Shown in pieces: positions 8,479 to 16,485 of a DNA stretch of 64,000 nucleotides. The DNA is taken from NCBI GenBank assembly GCA_904420015.1, contig CAJFTS010000018.1:1-64000 (forward strand), in the 5' to 3' direction. The DNA is from an uncultured Clostridia bacterium (GTDB lineage Bacteria > Bacillota > Clostridia > Oscillospirales > Acutalibacteraceae). Both the position numbers and the translations under genes were made by a program. The notes below the pieces were generated by a model. It saw nothing but the letters and a program-made list of their open reading frames with translations. It did not search any database and had not been told where the DNA came from. The stretch's first letter is position 1, and each line of letters begins with the position of its first letter.

Positions 8479-9186
8479 TTATTTGCATTTCTGCGCCACC
8501 ATGTTGTACCCATAGGGCGATTCCGGCTTTTGCAGGACGATGACGACGCATTCCGTCTCATCCGACGGCTCACTCTCGCCCATCTTCATCTGCTGGGCCT
8601 TCCCTTCCACCCGGATATATCCGCCGTCCAGGTCATAGGCCCGCTCAGCGGTGAACTGATAAAACGATTCCATCCCGGTGGGGTACCAATAATACTTCCC
8701 ATCCTGGTAGGTGGGCATAAAATCGGTGAGAGTGGAGGTATCGCGGATCGGCTGGCCGAAGTAGTCGAGCACCGCCTTATCGAAGTAAACCGCATCCATG
8801 GACACCATGCCGTCGTCGGTATAGGTCAGCTCCTCCATATCCCGGCAGAGGAACATCGCCGAAAGGGCCATGCGGGAATCGGGCAGGGTGTCGCTCTCAA
8901 AGCTGGTCCCCGCGATATAGGTGGAATTGACGAAATTCTGGATATCGTCGAGCAGCTCCTGGTCATGCTCCATCAGCGCGCCCGCCGTCTCGGTAGTAGG
9001 CGGGAGAGGCGCTTCCGCGCCCGCGCCGGTATTGCTCACCGTCAGCGCTGAGGTACCCGGCAGGGAGGATTCCCCGGAAAGGCCGGACGACGTGTCCGCT
9101 GTCTTCTCTTGATTGCAGGCGGACAGGCCCGCCACGGCCATCAGCACGCACAAAAGCAGCGCGATTACTTTGGAAAAGCCCTTCAT
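8479..9186 (-). CDS. Hypothetical lipoprotein
   Basis: 235 aa. The N-terminus is a lipoprotein signal peptide: a Lys-containing start, a hydrophobic stretch, and lipobox LSAC with Cys24. A Ser/Thr/Gly-rich linker to about residue 60 follows. The mature domain (80-235) contains a tryptophan-poor, beta-rich region and no catalytic motif I recognise. It should be anchored on the outer face of the membrane. A promoter and a GTTACA-N4-TGTAAC dyad lie upstream and a strong terminator follows, so it is monocistronic. Function unknown. Confidence 0.8.
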   Translation of the reverse strand: MKGFSKVIALLLCVLMAVAGLSACNQEKTADTSSGLSGESSLPGTSALTVSNTGAGAEAPLPPTTETAGALMEHDQELLDDIQNFVNSTYIAGTSFESDTLPDSRMALSAMFLCRDMEELTYTDDGMVSMDAVYFDKAVLDYFGQPIRDTSTLTDFMPTYQDGKYYWYPTGMESFYQFTAERAYDLDGGYIRVEGKAQQMKMGESEPSDETECVVIVLQKPESPYGYNMVAQKCK

Positions 9187-9260
9187 TTCATACCTCCCGG
9201 TAGTTCCTCATTCCTTGGAGCGCAAAAAACGCACCCGGATTCGGTAAAAATACTCTCTAT

Positions 9261-9288
9261 ATTTTACCGCGAAACCATCCATGTGCAA
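9261..9288 (-). promoter_or_regulatory. Probable promoter of the lipoprotein gene
   Basis: Minus strand TTGCAC, 16-bp spacer, TAAAAT, about 75 bp upstream of the ATG. The dyad at 9289-9304 abuts the -35 element on its upstream side. Confidence 0.45.
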
Positions 9289-9304
9289 GTTACAGTTTTG
9301 TAAC
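9289..9304. promoter_or_regulatory. Operator-like dyad GTTACA-N4-TGTAAC (second copy)
   Basis: Same arms as the dyad at 6717-6732, here with centre GTTT, placed directly next to the -35 of the lipoprotein promoter. Confidence 0.4.
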
Positions 9305-9405
9305 GATTGTTCTGTCTTACGCAAAAAGAAAGGCATTTCGTCGCCTTTTCTGGTAATTGCGTCAAGAATTCAGCATTCTCTTCCAGAAGGTGAAAACCCT
9401 TCCCT

Positions 9406-10308
9406 TTACATCATGGCCGCTAGCAGAAGCATTTCCTCCACACGGCGGTAGACCGGCTCAAAATCGGAGACCGGAAGGGGGTTTTCCCCAAAGCCCAGCT
9501 CGATGGTAAAGGCCGGGCGGCCGAACTCGTCGATGAACCAGTCCTTAAACCCGCCGTAGGAGGCCAGGCCGTCCGGGTCGTCGAGGGCATAGCCGCTGGC
9601 ATTGGCTAAGACGTTGGCCATCATGCGGGCGCGGTCGGGGGTACGTTCGCCGTAGCGCCAGTAAATCACCTCTCCCTGGCTGTGGAGGGTCAGGGCATGG
9701 CGGAACCGCTGGGCACGGCAGAGCTTTGCCAGCCACCAGGTTTCCGGCTCGCTTTCCGGGCAGCTTCCTCCATACTGACGGGAAGCTGGGCCGAAAATCC
9801 CCTGCTCGCGCTCCATGCGGTGCAGCTCCTCCCAGCCGGCGTTGAAGTTGTGGTTCAAATCCACCCCGCGGGCGTTGGCTTGCCAGCAGCGGGTATCCCC
9901 GCCGCTGAGCCTGCGCACCAGCGGCTCGTTTCGCAATGCGCCGTCGTATCCGCGCAGGGCGATTTCCACCCCGTCGGGGTTGAGACAGGGGACAAAGGCC
10001 AGCCCCCGGCCCAGCAGGGCGGTGCGCACATCGACGCCCGCAATGGCTCCCCCGTCCCGGTAGGCGGCGCACAGCCGGTCGAGAAAGCGCAGCAGCACCA
10101 TACAGGTCAGCCATTCGCTGCCGTGGGTACCGGCCACATAAAGCACCTTGTCCTTGGCATGGCCCATGGTCAGGCAGAAAATCTCCCGGCCCAGCACGCT
10201 GCGCCCGGACGGCATCTCCTCGAGGAACGGGTAGGCGGCGTGGAGGGTGTTGATGTAGTTGCGTACGGTTTGATGAACCGGCGGATGATTGGTTACAATT
10301 GATTGCAT
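9406..10308 (-). CDS. M14 family zinc carboxypeptidase
   Basis: 300 aa when started at the ATG at 10308, which has AAGGGGCG at the right distance; the longer track ORF adds 24 residues without a better site. Zinc ligands of the M14 family are visible as HGSE (His62, Glu65) and LTLHSQGE, with the substrate-binding PCLNPDG and GVDLNHNF motifs between them. The catalytic Glu lies in FTIELGFGENP. Relatives cleave gamma-D-Glu-meso-A2pm in muropeptides or trim peptides. No signal peptide is seen, so it acts in the cytoplasm. It is close to wall lytic genes, which favours a muropeptide substrate (inference). Confidence 0.9.
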   Translation of the reverse strand: MQSIVTNHPPVHQTVRNYINTLHAAYPFLEEMPSGRSVLGREIFCLTMGHAKDKVLYVAGTHGSEWLTCMVLLRFLDRLCAAYRDGGAIAGVDVRTALLGRGLAFVPCLNPDGVEIALRGYDGALRNEPLVRRLSGGDTRCWQANARGVDLNHNFNAGWEELHRMEREQGIFGPASRQYGGSCPESEPETWWLAKLCRAQRFRHALTLHSQGEVIYWRYGERTPDRARMMANVLANASGYALDDPDGLASYGGFKDWFIDEFGRPAFTIELGFGENPLPVSDFEPVYRRVEEMLLLAAMM

Positions 10309-10420
10309 GGCAGTCGCCCCTTCTTTTGGTTCGCAGGGATGAATCCTGCTTCCTTTAAAGGTATGCGCCGACGGGCCCAATCAGACGAAAAAGAAGGGGA
10401 AAACCGCCAAAAGGACATGG

Positions 10421-10449
10421 TTGTGAAAGGCGGCGGGAAATGGTATGAT
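10421..10449 (+). promoter_or_regulatory. Promoter of the GH25-prmA unit
   Basis: TTGTGA, 17-bp spacer, TATGAT, 50 bp upstream of the GH25 start at 10499. Confidence 0.5.
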
Positions 10450-10498
10450 ACCGGTAGCAAGCCGCAATCTGCCGGAAAAGAAGGAGGTGCTAGGAGGG

Positions 10499-11242
10499 AT
10501 GAGGAAGGCCGCTATGGCTGCCGCAATCCTTGCCGCCGTCCTGCTGGCGGTGGGGAGCACATGCTTTTTCCTTTGGCAGGAAGGGCTTTTGGCCTTCAAC
10601 CGCCCTTCCCAGGAAGCGTACCCGGTCCGCGGGGTGGATGTATCCGCCTACCAGGGGGAGATCGACTGGCCTACCCTGGCCGGCCAGGGGCTCTCCTTCG
10701 CCTTCATCAAGGCCACCGAGGGCAGCTCCCACACCGACGGGCGCTTTTTGCAAAACTGGGAGCAGGCCCATCAAACCGGCCTGCGGGTGGGGGCGTACCA
10801 CTTTTTCAGCTTTGAAAGCCCCGGGGAGAAGCAGGCGGACCATTTTATCAAAACCGTCCCGATGCAGGAGGGGGACCTGCCGCCGGTGGTGGACGTGGAG
10901 TTTTACGGCGGCTTTGAGCAAACCCCTCCCTCCCAGGAGGAGGTAGAGGCCCAGCTTCGCTTGCTGCTTTCCCGGCTGGAGGAGCACTACGGGGTTAAGC
11001 CCATCCTTTATTCCACCGGGAAGGCTTACCGGATGTACCTGTCCGGCAGCTATGAGGAATACGATATCTGGATCCGGGACGTGTTCTCGGTCCCCTCCTT
11101 GCCGGACGGGCGGGCATATACCTTCTGGCAATATTCCGACAAGGGCCGCCTCAGCGGCTACCGGGGAGAAGAACGGTTTATCGACCTCAATGTTTTCTGC
11201 GGCACGGCGGAGGAATTTGCACACTACGGCATACCATCATAA
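10499..11242 (+). CDS. GH25 family lysozyme (N-acetylmuramidase), membrane-anchored
   Basis: 247 aa from the ATG at 10499, chosen because AAGGAGG lies just upstream. One N-terminal membrane segment (about 5-28) suggests an uncleaved anchor or signal peptide. The GH25 barrel follows: GVDVSAYQGEIDW (Asp47), FAFIKATEG, GAYHFFSF, the catalytic VVDVEF (Asp132, Glu134) and the C-terminal WQYSDKG. It should cleave the MurNAc-GlcNAc bond of peptidoglycan at the cell surface. prmA starts 16 bp later with its own ribosome site, so the two probably share a transcript despite unrelated roles. Confidence 0.93.
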   Translation: MRKAAMAAAILAAVLLAVGSTCFFLWQEGLLAFNRPSQEAYPVRGVDVSAYQGEIDWPTLAGQGLSFAFIKATEGSSHTDGRFLQNWEQAHQTGLRVGAYHFFSFESPGEKQADHFIKTVPMQEGDLPPVVDVEFYGGFEQTPPSQEEVEAQLRLLLSRLEEHYGVKPILYSTGKAYRMYLSGSYEEYDIWIRDVFSVPSLPDGRAYTFWQYSDKGRLSGYRGEERFIDLNVFCGTAEEFAHYGIPS

Positions 11243-11257
11243 AAAGGAGACGTTACC

Positions 11258-12199
11258 ATGGAATGGACGGAAGTAACCATCACCATCCCGACCGCATACA
11301 CCGACGCGGCCGCGGACATTGCGCAGATGACGGTGCCCTACGGGCTTTATATTGAGGACTACTCCGACCTGGAGGAGGGGGCGCGGGAAATCGCCCACAT
11401 CGACCTGATCGACGAGGAGCTGCTCAAAAAGGACCGCACCCGCTCCATCGTCCACATCTACCTTTCCCCTGAGGCAAACCCCGCCGAGGCCCTGGCCTTT
11501 CTCTCGGAACGGTACACGGCTGAGGGGATCCCTCATACCCTCGGCACGGCATCCATCCGGGAAGAGGATTGGGCCAACAACTGGAAGCAGTATTTCAAGC
11601 CCCTAAAGACGGGGGAACGGCTGCTTATCTGCCCGCTTTGGGAGTCGGTCCCCGACCCGCAGGGCAGAAAGGTGCTGCGCATTGACCCGGGCCTTGCGTT
11701 CGGCACCGGCGGGCATCACACCACACGGCTCTGCCTGACCCTGCTGGAGAAGGCAGTCGCCCCGGGCTGCACCCTGCTGGACGTGGGCTGCGGCAGCGGC
11801 ATTTTGTCCATTGCGGGCCTGCTGCTGGGCGCGTCACGGGCGGTGGGGGTGGACATCGACCCGCTGGCGGTGAAAACGGCGGCGGAGAACGGGCGGCTCA
11901 ACGGCATGCAGCCCCCCGCCTTCACGGTACTGGCCGGGGACCTGGTGACCCAGGTGCAGGGGACCTTTTCGGTGGTCGCCTCCAATATCGTGGCCGATGC
12001 GATCATCTCCCTGGCCCCCTCCATCGGCCGGCATCTGGCCCCGGGCGGGGTGTGGATCACCTCGGGCATCATCGACGCGCGGGAGCCGGACGTCCTCGCC
12101 GCCTTCGCAGAAAACGGCTTTGCGGTGACCGACCGGATGGAAGAGGGCGGCTGGCTCTGTTTCGCCTGCCGCCGGGCGGAAGAGACGGGCCGCCGGTGA
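11258..12199 (+). CDS. prmA: Ribosomal protein L11 methyltransferase
   Basis: 313 aa. The N-terminal substrate-recognition domain carries EEDWANNWKQYFKP. The C-terminal class I SAM-dependent methyltransferase domain has DPGLAFGTGGHHTTRLCL, the SAM loop DVGCGSGILSIAG, VGVDIDPLAV and VASNIVADAI, the family's version of the NPPY-like motif. It trimethylates ribosomal protein L11. AAAAGGAGACG precedes the ATG. Length and motif order are those of PrmA. Confidence 0.95.
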   Translation: MEWTEVTITIPTAYTDAAADIAQMTVPYGLYIEDYSDLEEGAREIAHIDLIDEELLKKDRTRSIVHIYLSPEANPAEALAFLSERYTAEGIPHTLGTASIREEDWANNWKQYFKPLKTGERLLICPLWESVPDPQGRKVLRIDPGLAFGTGGHHTTRLCLTLLEKAVAPGCTLLDVGCGSGILSIAGLLLGASRAVGVDIDPLAVKTAAENGRLNGMQPPAFTVLAGDLVTQVQGTFSVVASNIVADAIISLAPSIGRHLAPGGVWITSGIIDAREPDVLAAFAENGFAVTDRMEEGGWLCFACRRAEETGRR

Positions 12200-12250
12200 G
12201 CCGCCAGGCCACATCTTTCGAAAGCCCCCCCTTTTTCCGCCCTTTTTCGG

Positions 12251-12280
12251 TTGACAAAGAAAGAAGGGGCATGCTATACT
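12251..12280 (+). promoter_or_regulatory. SigA-type promoter of the ABC-F leader
   Basis: Consensus TTGACA, 18-bp spacer, TATACT. Confidence 0.75.
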
Positions 12281-12314
12281 GACCGAAGTATCAGAAAGAA
12301 AGGGGAAGAGGCAC

Positions 12315-12335
12315 TTGCGTCATTTTTCTTGCTAA
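12315..12335 (+). CDS. Putative leader peptide MRHFSC
   Basis: Six codons, TTG start, TAA stop, with a purine-rich site (AGGGGAAGAG) 4-13 bases upstream. It is immediately followed by an overlapping three-codon ORF. A drug-stalled ribosome here could change folding of the downstream leader. Too short to confirm by coding signal. Confidence 0.4.
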   Translation: MRHFSC

Positions 12336-12561
12336 TGGCAGGTTGACCGTCAGCTCCGCCGCCGGCTTGGGCCGGGCGGTGTTGGTTTGACGCCATGCGC
12401 AGGAAAGACGCTCTTGTGACCCCTTCCCGGAATCGATTGCATAACCGACGCGTCCCTTTGGCGGTAAAGCCTTGGCCGCGTTCTCTTTCGTATGGTTTCT
12501 GCCGGCCGCGGGAAAGGTTTCTTTCCTGCGGCTATCTTATTTGTACGGGAGGGAACGCCTG

Positions 12562-14148
12562 ATGGCGACGATTACCATAGAAGACTTGACCTTTTCCTAC
12601 GACACCAACGGGGAGGAAATTTTCTCCCATCTCTCGCTTTCCTTGGATACCCGCTGGCGGCTGGGGCTGATCGGCCGCAACGGACGGGGCAAAACCACCC
12701 TGCTAAGGCTGCTGATGGGAGAATACGCCTACCGGGGGCGGATCTCGTCTGCGGTGCCCTTCGACTATTTCCCCTTTCCGACGGCGGGGGCCGACCGGCC
12801 CGCTTTAGAGGTGGTCCGGGAGGCGGTGGCGCCCTTCTCCGAATGGGAGGCTGAGATGGGGCGGCTGACGGAGGACGGCTCCCCGGCCGCCCTCAATCGG
12901 TACGGGGAGCTGCTCGAGCAATACCAAAGCTGCGACGGATATTGCATCGACGAGCGGATCAAGCGGGAGGCCAACCTCCTGCAGGTGCCGGACGGGGCGC
13001 TCGCCCGCCCCTTCGGGGCCTTAAGCGGCGGGGAGCAGACCAAGCTGCTTCTGGCCGCGCTCTTTTTGCGCAAAAACCGCTTCCTGCTCATCGACGAGCC
13101 CACCAACCATCTGGACGCGCAGGGCCGCCGGGCGGTGGCCGAGTACCTGCGCAGAAAGGCGGGATTCCTGCTGGTGTCCCACGACCGGGCGGTGCTCAAC
13201 GAGGCGGTGGACCACATCCTGTCCATCAACCGCTCCACCGTCACCCTGCAAAAGGGGAACTACGACGTGTGGAAGGAAAACCAGGATCGGCGCGAACAGT
13301 TTGAAGCGGCCGAGAAGGAACGGCTGCAGCGGGACATCCGCCGGCTCAGCAGCGCGGCGGCCCGCAGTGCGGACTGGTCCGACCGGGTGGAGCGGGAAAA
13401 GAACGGCACACGCCTCTCCGGCCTGCGGCCCGACCGGGGATATTTGGGCCACCAGGCGGCCAAGCTAATGAAACGGGCCAAGGCCGCCGAGCAGCGGCGG
13501 ACCCGGGCGGTGGAGGAGGCCAAGGCCCTCCTTTTGGACACGGAAACCCAGGAGACTCTCAAAATCCACACCCAGACGCCTTTGCGATCCCGGCTGCTGG
13601 AGGTCCGGGATCTGACCCTGCGCTTTGAAGGCGGGCCGGCGCTTATCGGCGCCTCCTTCACCGTCGAGGCGGGAGACCGGGTGGCGCTGACCGGCCCAAA
13701 CGGCTGCGGAAAAACAAGCCTGCTCAAGCTGGTGCTGGGGGAGCCTATCCCCCACGAAGGCGTCTGCCGTCCGGCAAGCGGGCTGACCCTCTCCTACCTG
13801 CCCCAGGACGCCTCCTTCCTACGAGGAGAGCTGCGGGACTTCCTGCAAGCACGCGCCCTGGACGAGCCGCTTTTCAAGGCAATCCTGCGAAAGCTGGGTT
13901 TTTCCCGGAACCAATTTGAAAAACGGCTGGAAGAGCTGAGCGCCGGGCAAAAGAAGAAGGTGCTCCTGGCGGCGAGCCTGGCAAAGCCCGCCCACCTCTA
14001 CCTTTGGGACGAACCGCTCAATTACCTGGATATCCCTTCCCGCATCCAGCTGGAAGAGCTGCTGCCGGCCTGCAAGCCCACCCTTTTGTTCGTCGAGCAC
14101 GACGCGGTGTTTGCCGAACGGGTGGCAACCAAGCGGGTTTCCCTATAA
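12562..14148 (+). CDS. ABC-F ribosomal protection protein, Lsa/CplR-like
   Basis: 528 aa from the ATG at 12562 (GGGAGGGAACGC site); the track's earlier start lies in the leader. Two soluble ABC domains and no membrane segment, as in ABC-F. Motifs: Walker A GRNGRGKTT, signature LSGGEQTK, Walker B LLIDEPTNHLD; an interdomain linker rich in Arg/Lys (DWSDRVEREK, GHQAAKLMKRAK); second Walker A GPNGCGKTS, signature LSAGQKKK, Walker B LYLWDEPLNYLD. The opening TIEDLTFSYD..EIFSHLSLSLD and the linker resemble Lsa/CplR proteins that dislodge lincosamides, streptogramin A and pleuromutilins from the ribosome. The attenuator-like leader fits that role. Drug spectrum is inference. Confidence 0.85.
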   Translation: MATITIEDLTFSYDTNGEEIFSHLSLSLDTRWRLGLIGRNGRGKTTLLRLLMGEYAYRGRISSAVPFDYFPFPTAGADRPALEVVREAVAPFSEWEAEMGRLTEDGSPAALNRYGELLEQYQSCDGYCIDERIKREANLLQVPDGALARPFGALSGGEQTKLLLAALFLRKNRFLLIDEPTNHLDAQGRRAVAEYLRRKAGFLLVSHDRAVLNEAVDHILSINRSTVTLQKGNYDVWKENQDRREQFEAAEKERLQRDIRRLSSAAARSADWSDRVEREKNGTRLSGLRPDRGYLGHQAAKLMKRAKAAEQRRTRAVEEAKALLLDTETQETLKIHTQTPLRSRLLEVRDLTLRFEGGPALIGASFTVEAGDRVALTGPNGCGKTSLLKLVLGEPIPHEGVCRPASGLTLSYLPQDASFLRGELRDFLQARALDEPLFKAILRKLGFSRNQFEKRLEELSAGQKKKVLLAASLAKPAHLYLWDEPLNYLDIPSRIQLEELLPACKPTLLFVEHDAVFAERVATKRVSL

Positions 14149-14171
14149 TTAACGAAAGGAAGTGCCCCGCC

Positions 14172-15044
14172 ATGCCCTCTCAAATCCGCGACCGGATTCT
14201 CTATGTGTCCGATTTGGACGGGACGCTGCTTCGCCGGGACGGGACCCTGTCCGACCGGTCGGCCTCCCTCCTCAACGGCTATATCCGGCGGGGGCTCCTT
14301 TTTACCGTCGCCACCGCCCGGTCCTGGAACTCGGCCGGGCCGATCCTCTCCAAGCTGGAGCTGACGCTGCCGGTCATCACCTACAACGGGGCCTTTTTGG
14401 TGGACCCGCGCAGCAAAAAGCTGCAGGCCGCCTCAATCTTTCAGCCGGACGCGGTAAGGGATGCCTGCGCCCAGTTTCAAAGGGCCGGTATCTGGCCGCT
14501 GGTTTACGCCATGCAGGGAGGGATGGAGACGGTATCCTATCCGCCCACCCGCCATCAGTCGGACGGCGTGGCCTTCTACCTTTGTTCCCGCAAGGGGGAC
14601 CGCCGCCTTCGCCCGGCGGCATCCGTGGAGGGGCTGTTCACCGGCGGCGTCTTTTATCTGACCGCCATCGGCACCTTAAAGGAGCTGGGCGGGCTGGCGG
14701 ACGCCTTCGCCGCCGACCGGCGGTTTGCGGTCAACTTTCAGCGGGACGTCTACCGGCCGAAGGAATTTTGGCTGGAGGTGATGCCGGCGGGTGCGGGCAA
14801 GGGGGAACGGGCGGCGCTGGTCAAGGAATTCGCCGGGGCAGAACGCCTGGTCTGCTTTGGGGACAACCTCAACGATCTGTCCCTCTTTCGCGCGGCGGAC
14901 GAGAGCGCGGCCCCGCAAAACGCCGCAGAGCCGGTCAAGGCGGCGGCTACCCATCGGATCGCCGACTGCGACCAGGACGCAGTGGCCGCATTCCTTGCCG
15001 CCCGGTATGGGGCTGCAAAGGAGGACGGCGGCCCCTTCCCCTAA
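14172..15044 (+). CDS. HAD superfamily phosphatase, Cof type
   Basis: 290 aa from the ATG at 14172 (AAAGGAAG site). Motif I is VSDLDGTLL with both catalytic aspartates, motif II lies near LLFTVATARS, and motif IV is CFGDNLNDLSLF. The large C2B-type cap between about residues 85 and 190 marks the Cof/YbjI group, which hydrolyses sugar phosphates and similar small phosphoesters. It follows the ABC-F gene by 23 bp and probably shares its transcript. Substrate unknown. Confidence 0.88.
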   Translation: MPSQIRDRILYVSDLDGTLLRRDGTLSDRSASLLNGYIRRGLLFTVATARSWNSAGPILSKLELTLPVITYNGAFLVDPRSKKLQAASIFQPDAVRDACAQFQRAGIWPLVYAMQGGMETVSYPPTRHQSDGVAFYLCSRKGDRRLRPAASVEGLFTGGVFYLTAIGTLKELGGLADAFAADRRFAVNFQRDVYRPKEFWLEVMPAGAGKGERAALVKEFAGAERLVCFGDNLNDLSLFRAADESAAPQNAAEPVKAAATHRIADCDQDAVAAFLAARYGAAKEDGGPFP

Positions 15045-15124
15045 GGCGGCAGGAGGGAAGGCCGCAGCCCGCCCCAAAGCCGGGCCCCCTTGCCTTTTAC
15101 ACGTGATCCCTTTTGCCGGAAAGA

Positions 15125-15172
15125 GAAAGAAGAGGAGGGAAATCCTTTTTGGATTTCCCTCCTCTTCTTTCT
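15125..15172. terminator. Bidirectional intrinsic terminator
   Basis: A long perfect stem, AAGAAGAGGAGGGAAATCC and its complement around a TTTTT loop, with A-rich and T-rich flanks. It lies between convergent genes. Confidence 0.85.
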
Positions 15173-15294
15173 TTGTCCCGCCTGCGAGGATCGGCTTTCC
15201 CTCATACGCTGCCGCGCCGGGGCCCCTTCATCGAACAGAAGCCGCCGGAAAACGCCGGGGCCGCAGGCGGAAGATTCCCCTATGTCCTAGCCGT

Positions 15295-16485
15295 TTAATC
15301 GGCATAGCTGTCGAAATAGCCCTGCACCAGCACGATGGGCGTCCCCTTGTCCCCGCTGCCGGAGGTCAGGTCGCACAGCGAGCCGAGCAGATCGGTCAGC
15401 CGCCTGGGGGTGGTGCCCTGGGTTTCCATCTTGCCCTTGAGGTCCTTGTCCTTCTTGCGGATGGAAGCGGAGATGGCTTCTCTGAGCTCCTCCCCCTTCA
15501 GATGGGCGAACTGATTGTCGGCCAGGTATTTCAGCTTGAGCTCGTTGGGGGTACCGGAAAGCCCGTCGGTATAGGCCGGGGAAACCACCGGGTCGGCCAG
15601 CTCCCAAATCTTGCCCACTGGGTCCTTAAAAGCCCCGTCCCCGTAGACCATCACCTCAATGTGCCGTCCGGTCTTTTTCAAAAAGCCGTCCTGCACGGCG
15701 GCCACGAACTTCCCGCAGTCCCTGGGAAAAAGCTTGACGCTCTGCTCGGTGGCCTTATTGGAGCCCAAAAGCCCGTAGTCCTCGTTATAGCCGCTGCCGC
15801 TTACCGGCTTGGTCATCAGATCGTCCAGCGTCAAAACGGTATTCCCGCCCGCCGCCTTCAGCAGGCGCTTGGTGCGGGCCCGGGTGTGGATGTCGCAGGC
15901 AAGGACATCCTTGGTATAGGACAGGATAGCGCTGGGGGAATTTGCAAACACAAACTCCACCTCCGCCCCCTCCTCATGGATGAGGGAGGTATAATACTCC
16001 ACATAATCCACCCCGGTAAAGGGATGCAGCTGGTAGCCGAAATGCTTGCGGTAGGTCTGCTCATCCAGCACGTCGCGGAAGGGGTCCACGCCGGAACGGT
16101 CCAAGTCGTCCTCGCTGATGAGATGATTGCCCACCTCGTCGGCCGGGTAGCTCAGCTGCAAATAGATCTTTCTGACGCCCCGGGCAATGCCCCGCAGGCA
16201 GATTGCAAACCGGTTGCGGCTTAAAATGGGGAAAATCACGCCGATTTCCCCGCTGGGGAACTTCGCCTTCACGTCCGCGGCAATGGCGTCCACCGACGCA
16301 TAGTTGCCCTGAGCCCGGGCCACCACCGCCTCGGTAATCCCCACCACGTCCCGGTCGCGCAGGGAAAAGCCCTCGCTTTCGGCCGCGGAGCAGACCGACT
16401 CGACCACGATGGCGGCCAGGTCGTCCCCTTCCCGAATAATGGGAGCGCGCACACCCCGCGCCTGGGTTCCAATCATACGCTGCAT
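15295..16485 (-). CDS. Coenzyme F420-0:L-glutamate ligase-like protein
   Basis: 396 aa, cytoplasmic. The N-terminal half has the CofE/F420 ligase signature: TQARGVRAPIIREGDDL, VVGITEAVVARAQG and SRNRFAICLRGIARG, with VMVYGDGAFKDPVGKIWELADPVV later. The first residues and the SRNRF block are those of the family found widely in Clostridia and Bacteroidetes. No other F420 biosynthesis gene is in the window and such anaerobes are not known to make F420, so it may conjugate amino acids to a different acceptor. The gene stands alone between a terminator and a long upstream region. Confidence 0.8.
   Translation of the reverse strand: MQRMIGTQARGVRAPIIREGDDLAAIVVESVCSAAESEGFSLRDRDVVGITEAVVARAQGNYASVDAIAADVKAKFPSGEIGVIFPILSRNRFAICLRGIARGVRKIYLQLSYPADEVGNHLISEDDLDRSGVDPFRDVLDEQTYRKHFGYQLHPFTGVDYVEYYTSLIHEEGAEVEFVFANSPSAILSYTKDVLACDIHTRARTKRLLKAAGGNTVLTLDDLMTKPVSGSGYNEDYGLLGSNKATEQSVKLFPRDCGKFVAAVQDGFLKKTGRHIEVMVYGDGAFKDPVGKIWELADPVVSPAYTDGLSGTPNELKLKYLADNQFAHLKGEELREAISASIRKKDKDLKGKMETQGTTPRRLTDLLGSLCDLTSGSGDKGTPIVLVQGYFDSYAD

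Larger units (their letters stand above)
12200..12561. promoter_or_regulatory. Attenuator-like leader of the ABC-F gene
   Basis: A promoter TTGACA-18-TATACT (12251-12280) drives a leader of about 275 nt. A short ORF starts TTG at 12315 behind AGGGGAAGAG and encodes MRHFSC then TAA (12315-12335); its stop overlaps an ATG for a tripeptide MAG. Downstream, CTTTCCTGCG (12521-12530) can pair in two exclusive ways. It can pair with CGCAGGAAAG (12398-12407) over 10 perfect pairs, or with the adjacent CGCGGGAAAG inside a 12-bp hairpin (12505-12532) followed by TATCTTATTT. That is the layout of ribosome-mediated attenuation seen for antibiotic-resistance ABC-F and Erm genes. Motifs are seen; the mechanism is inferred. 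Confidence 0.65.
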
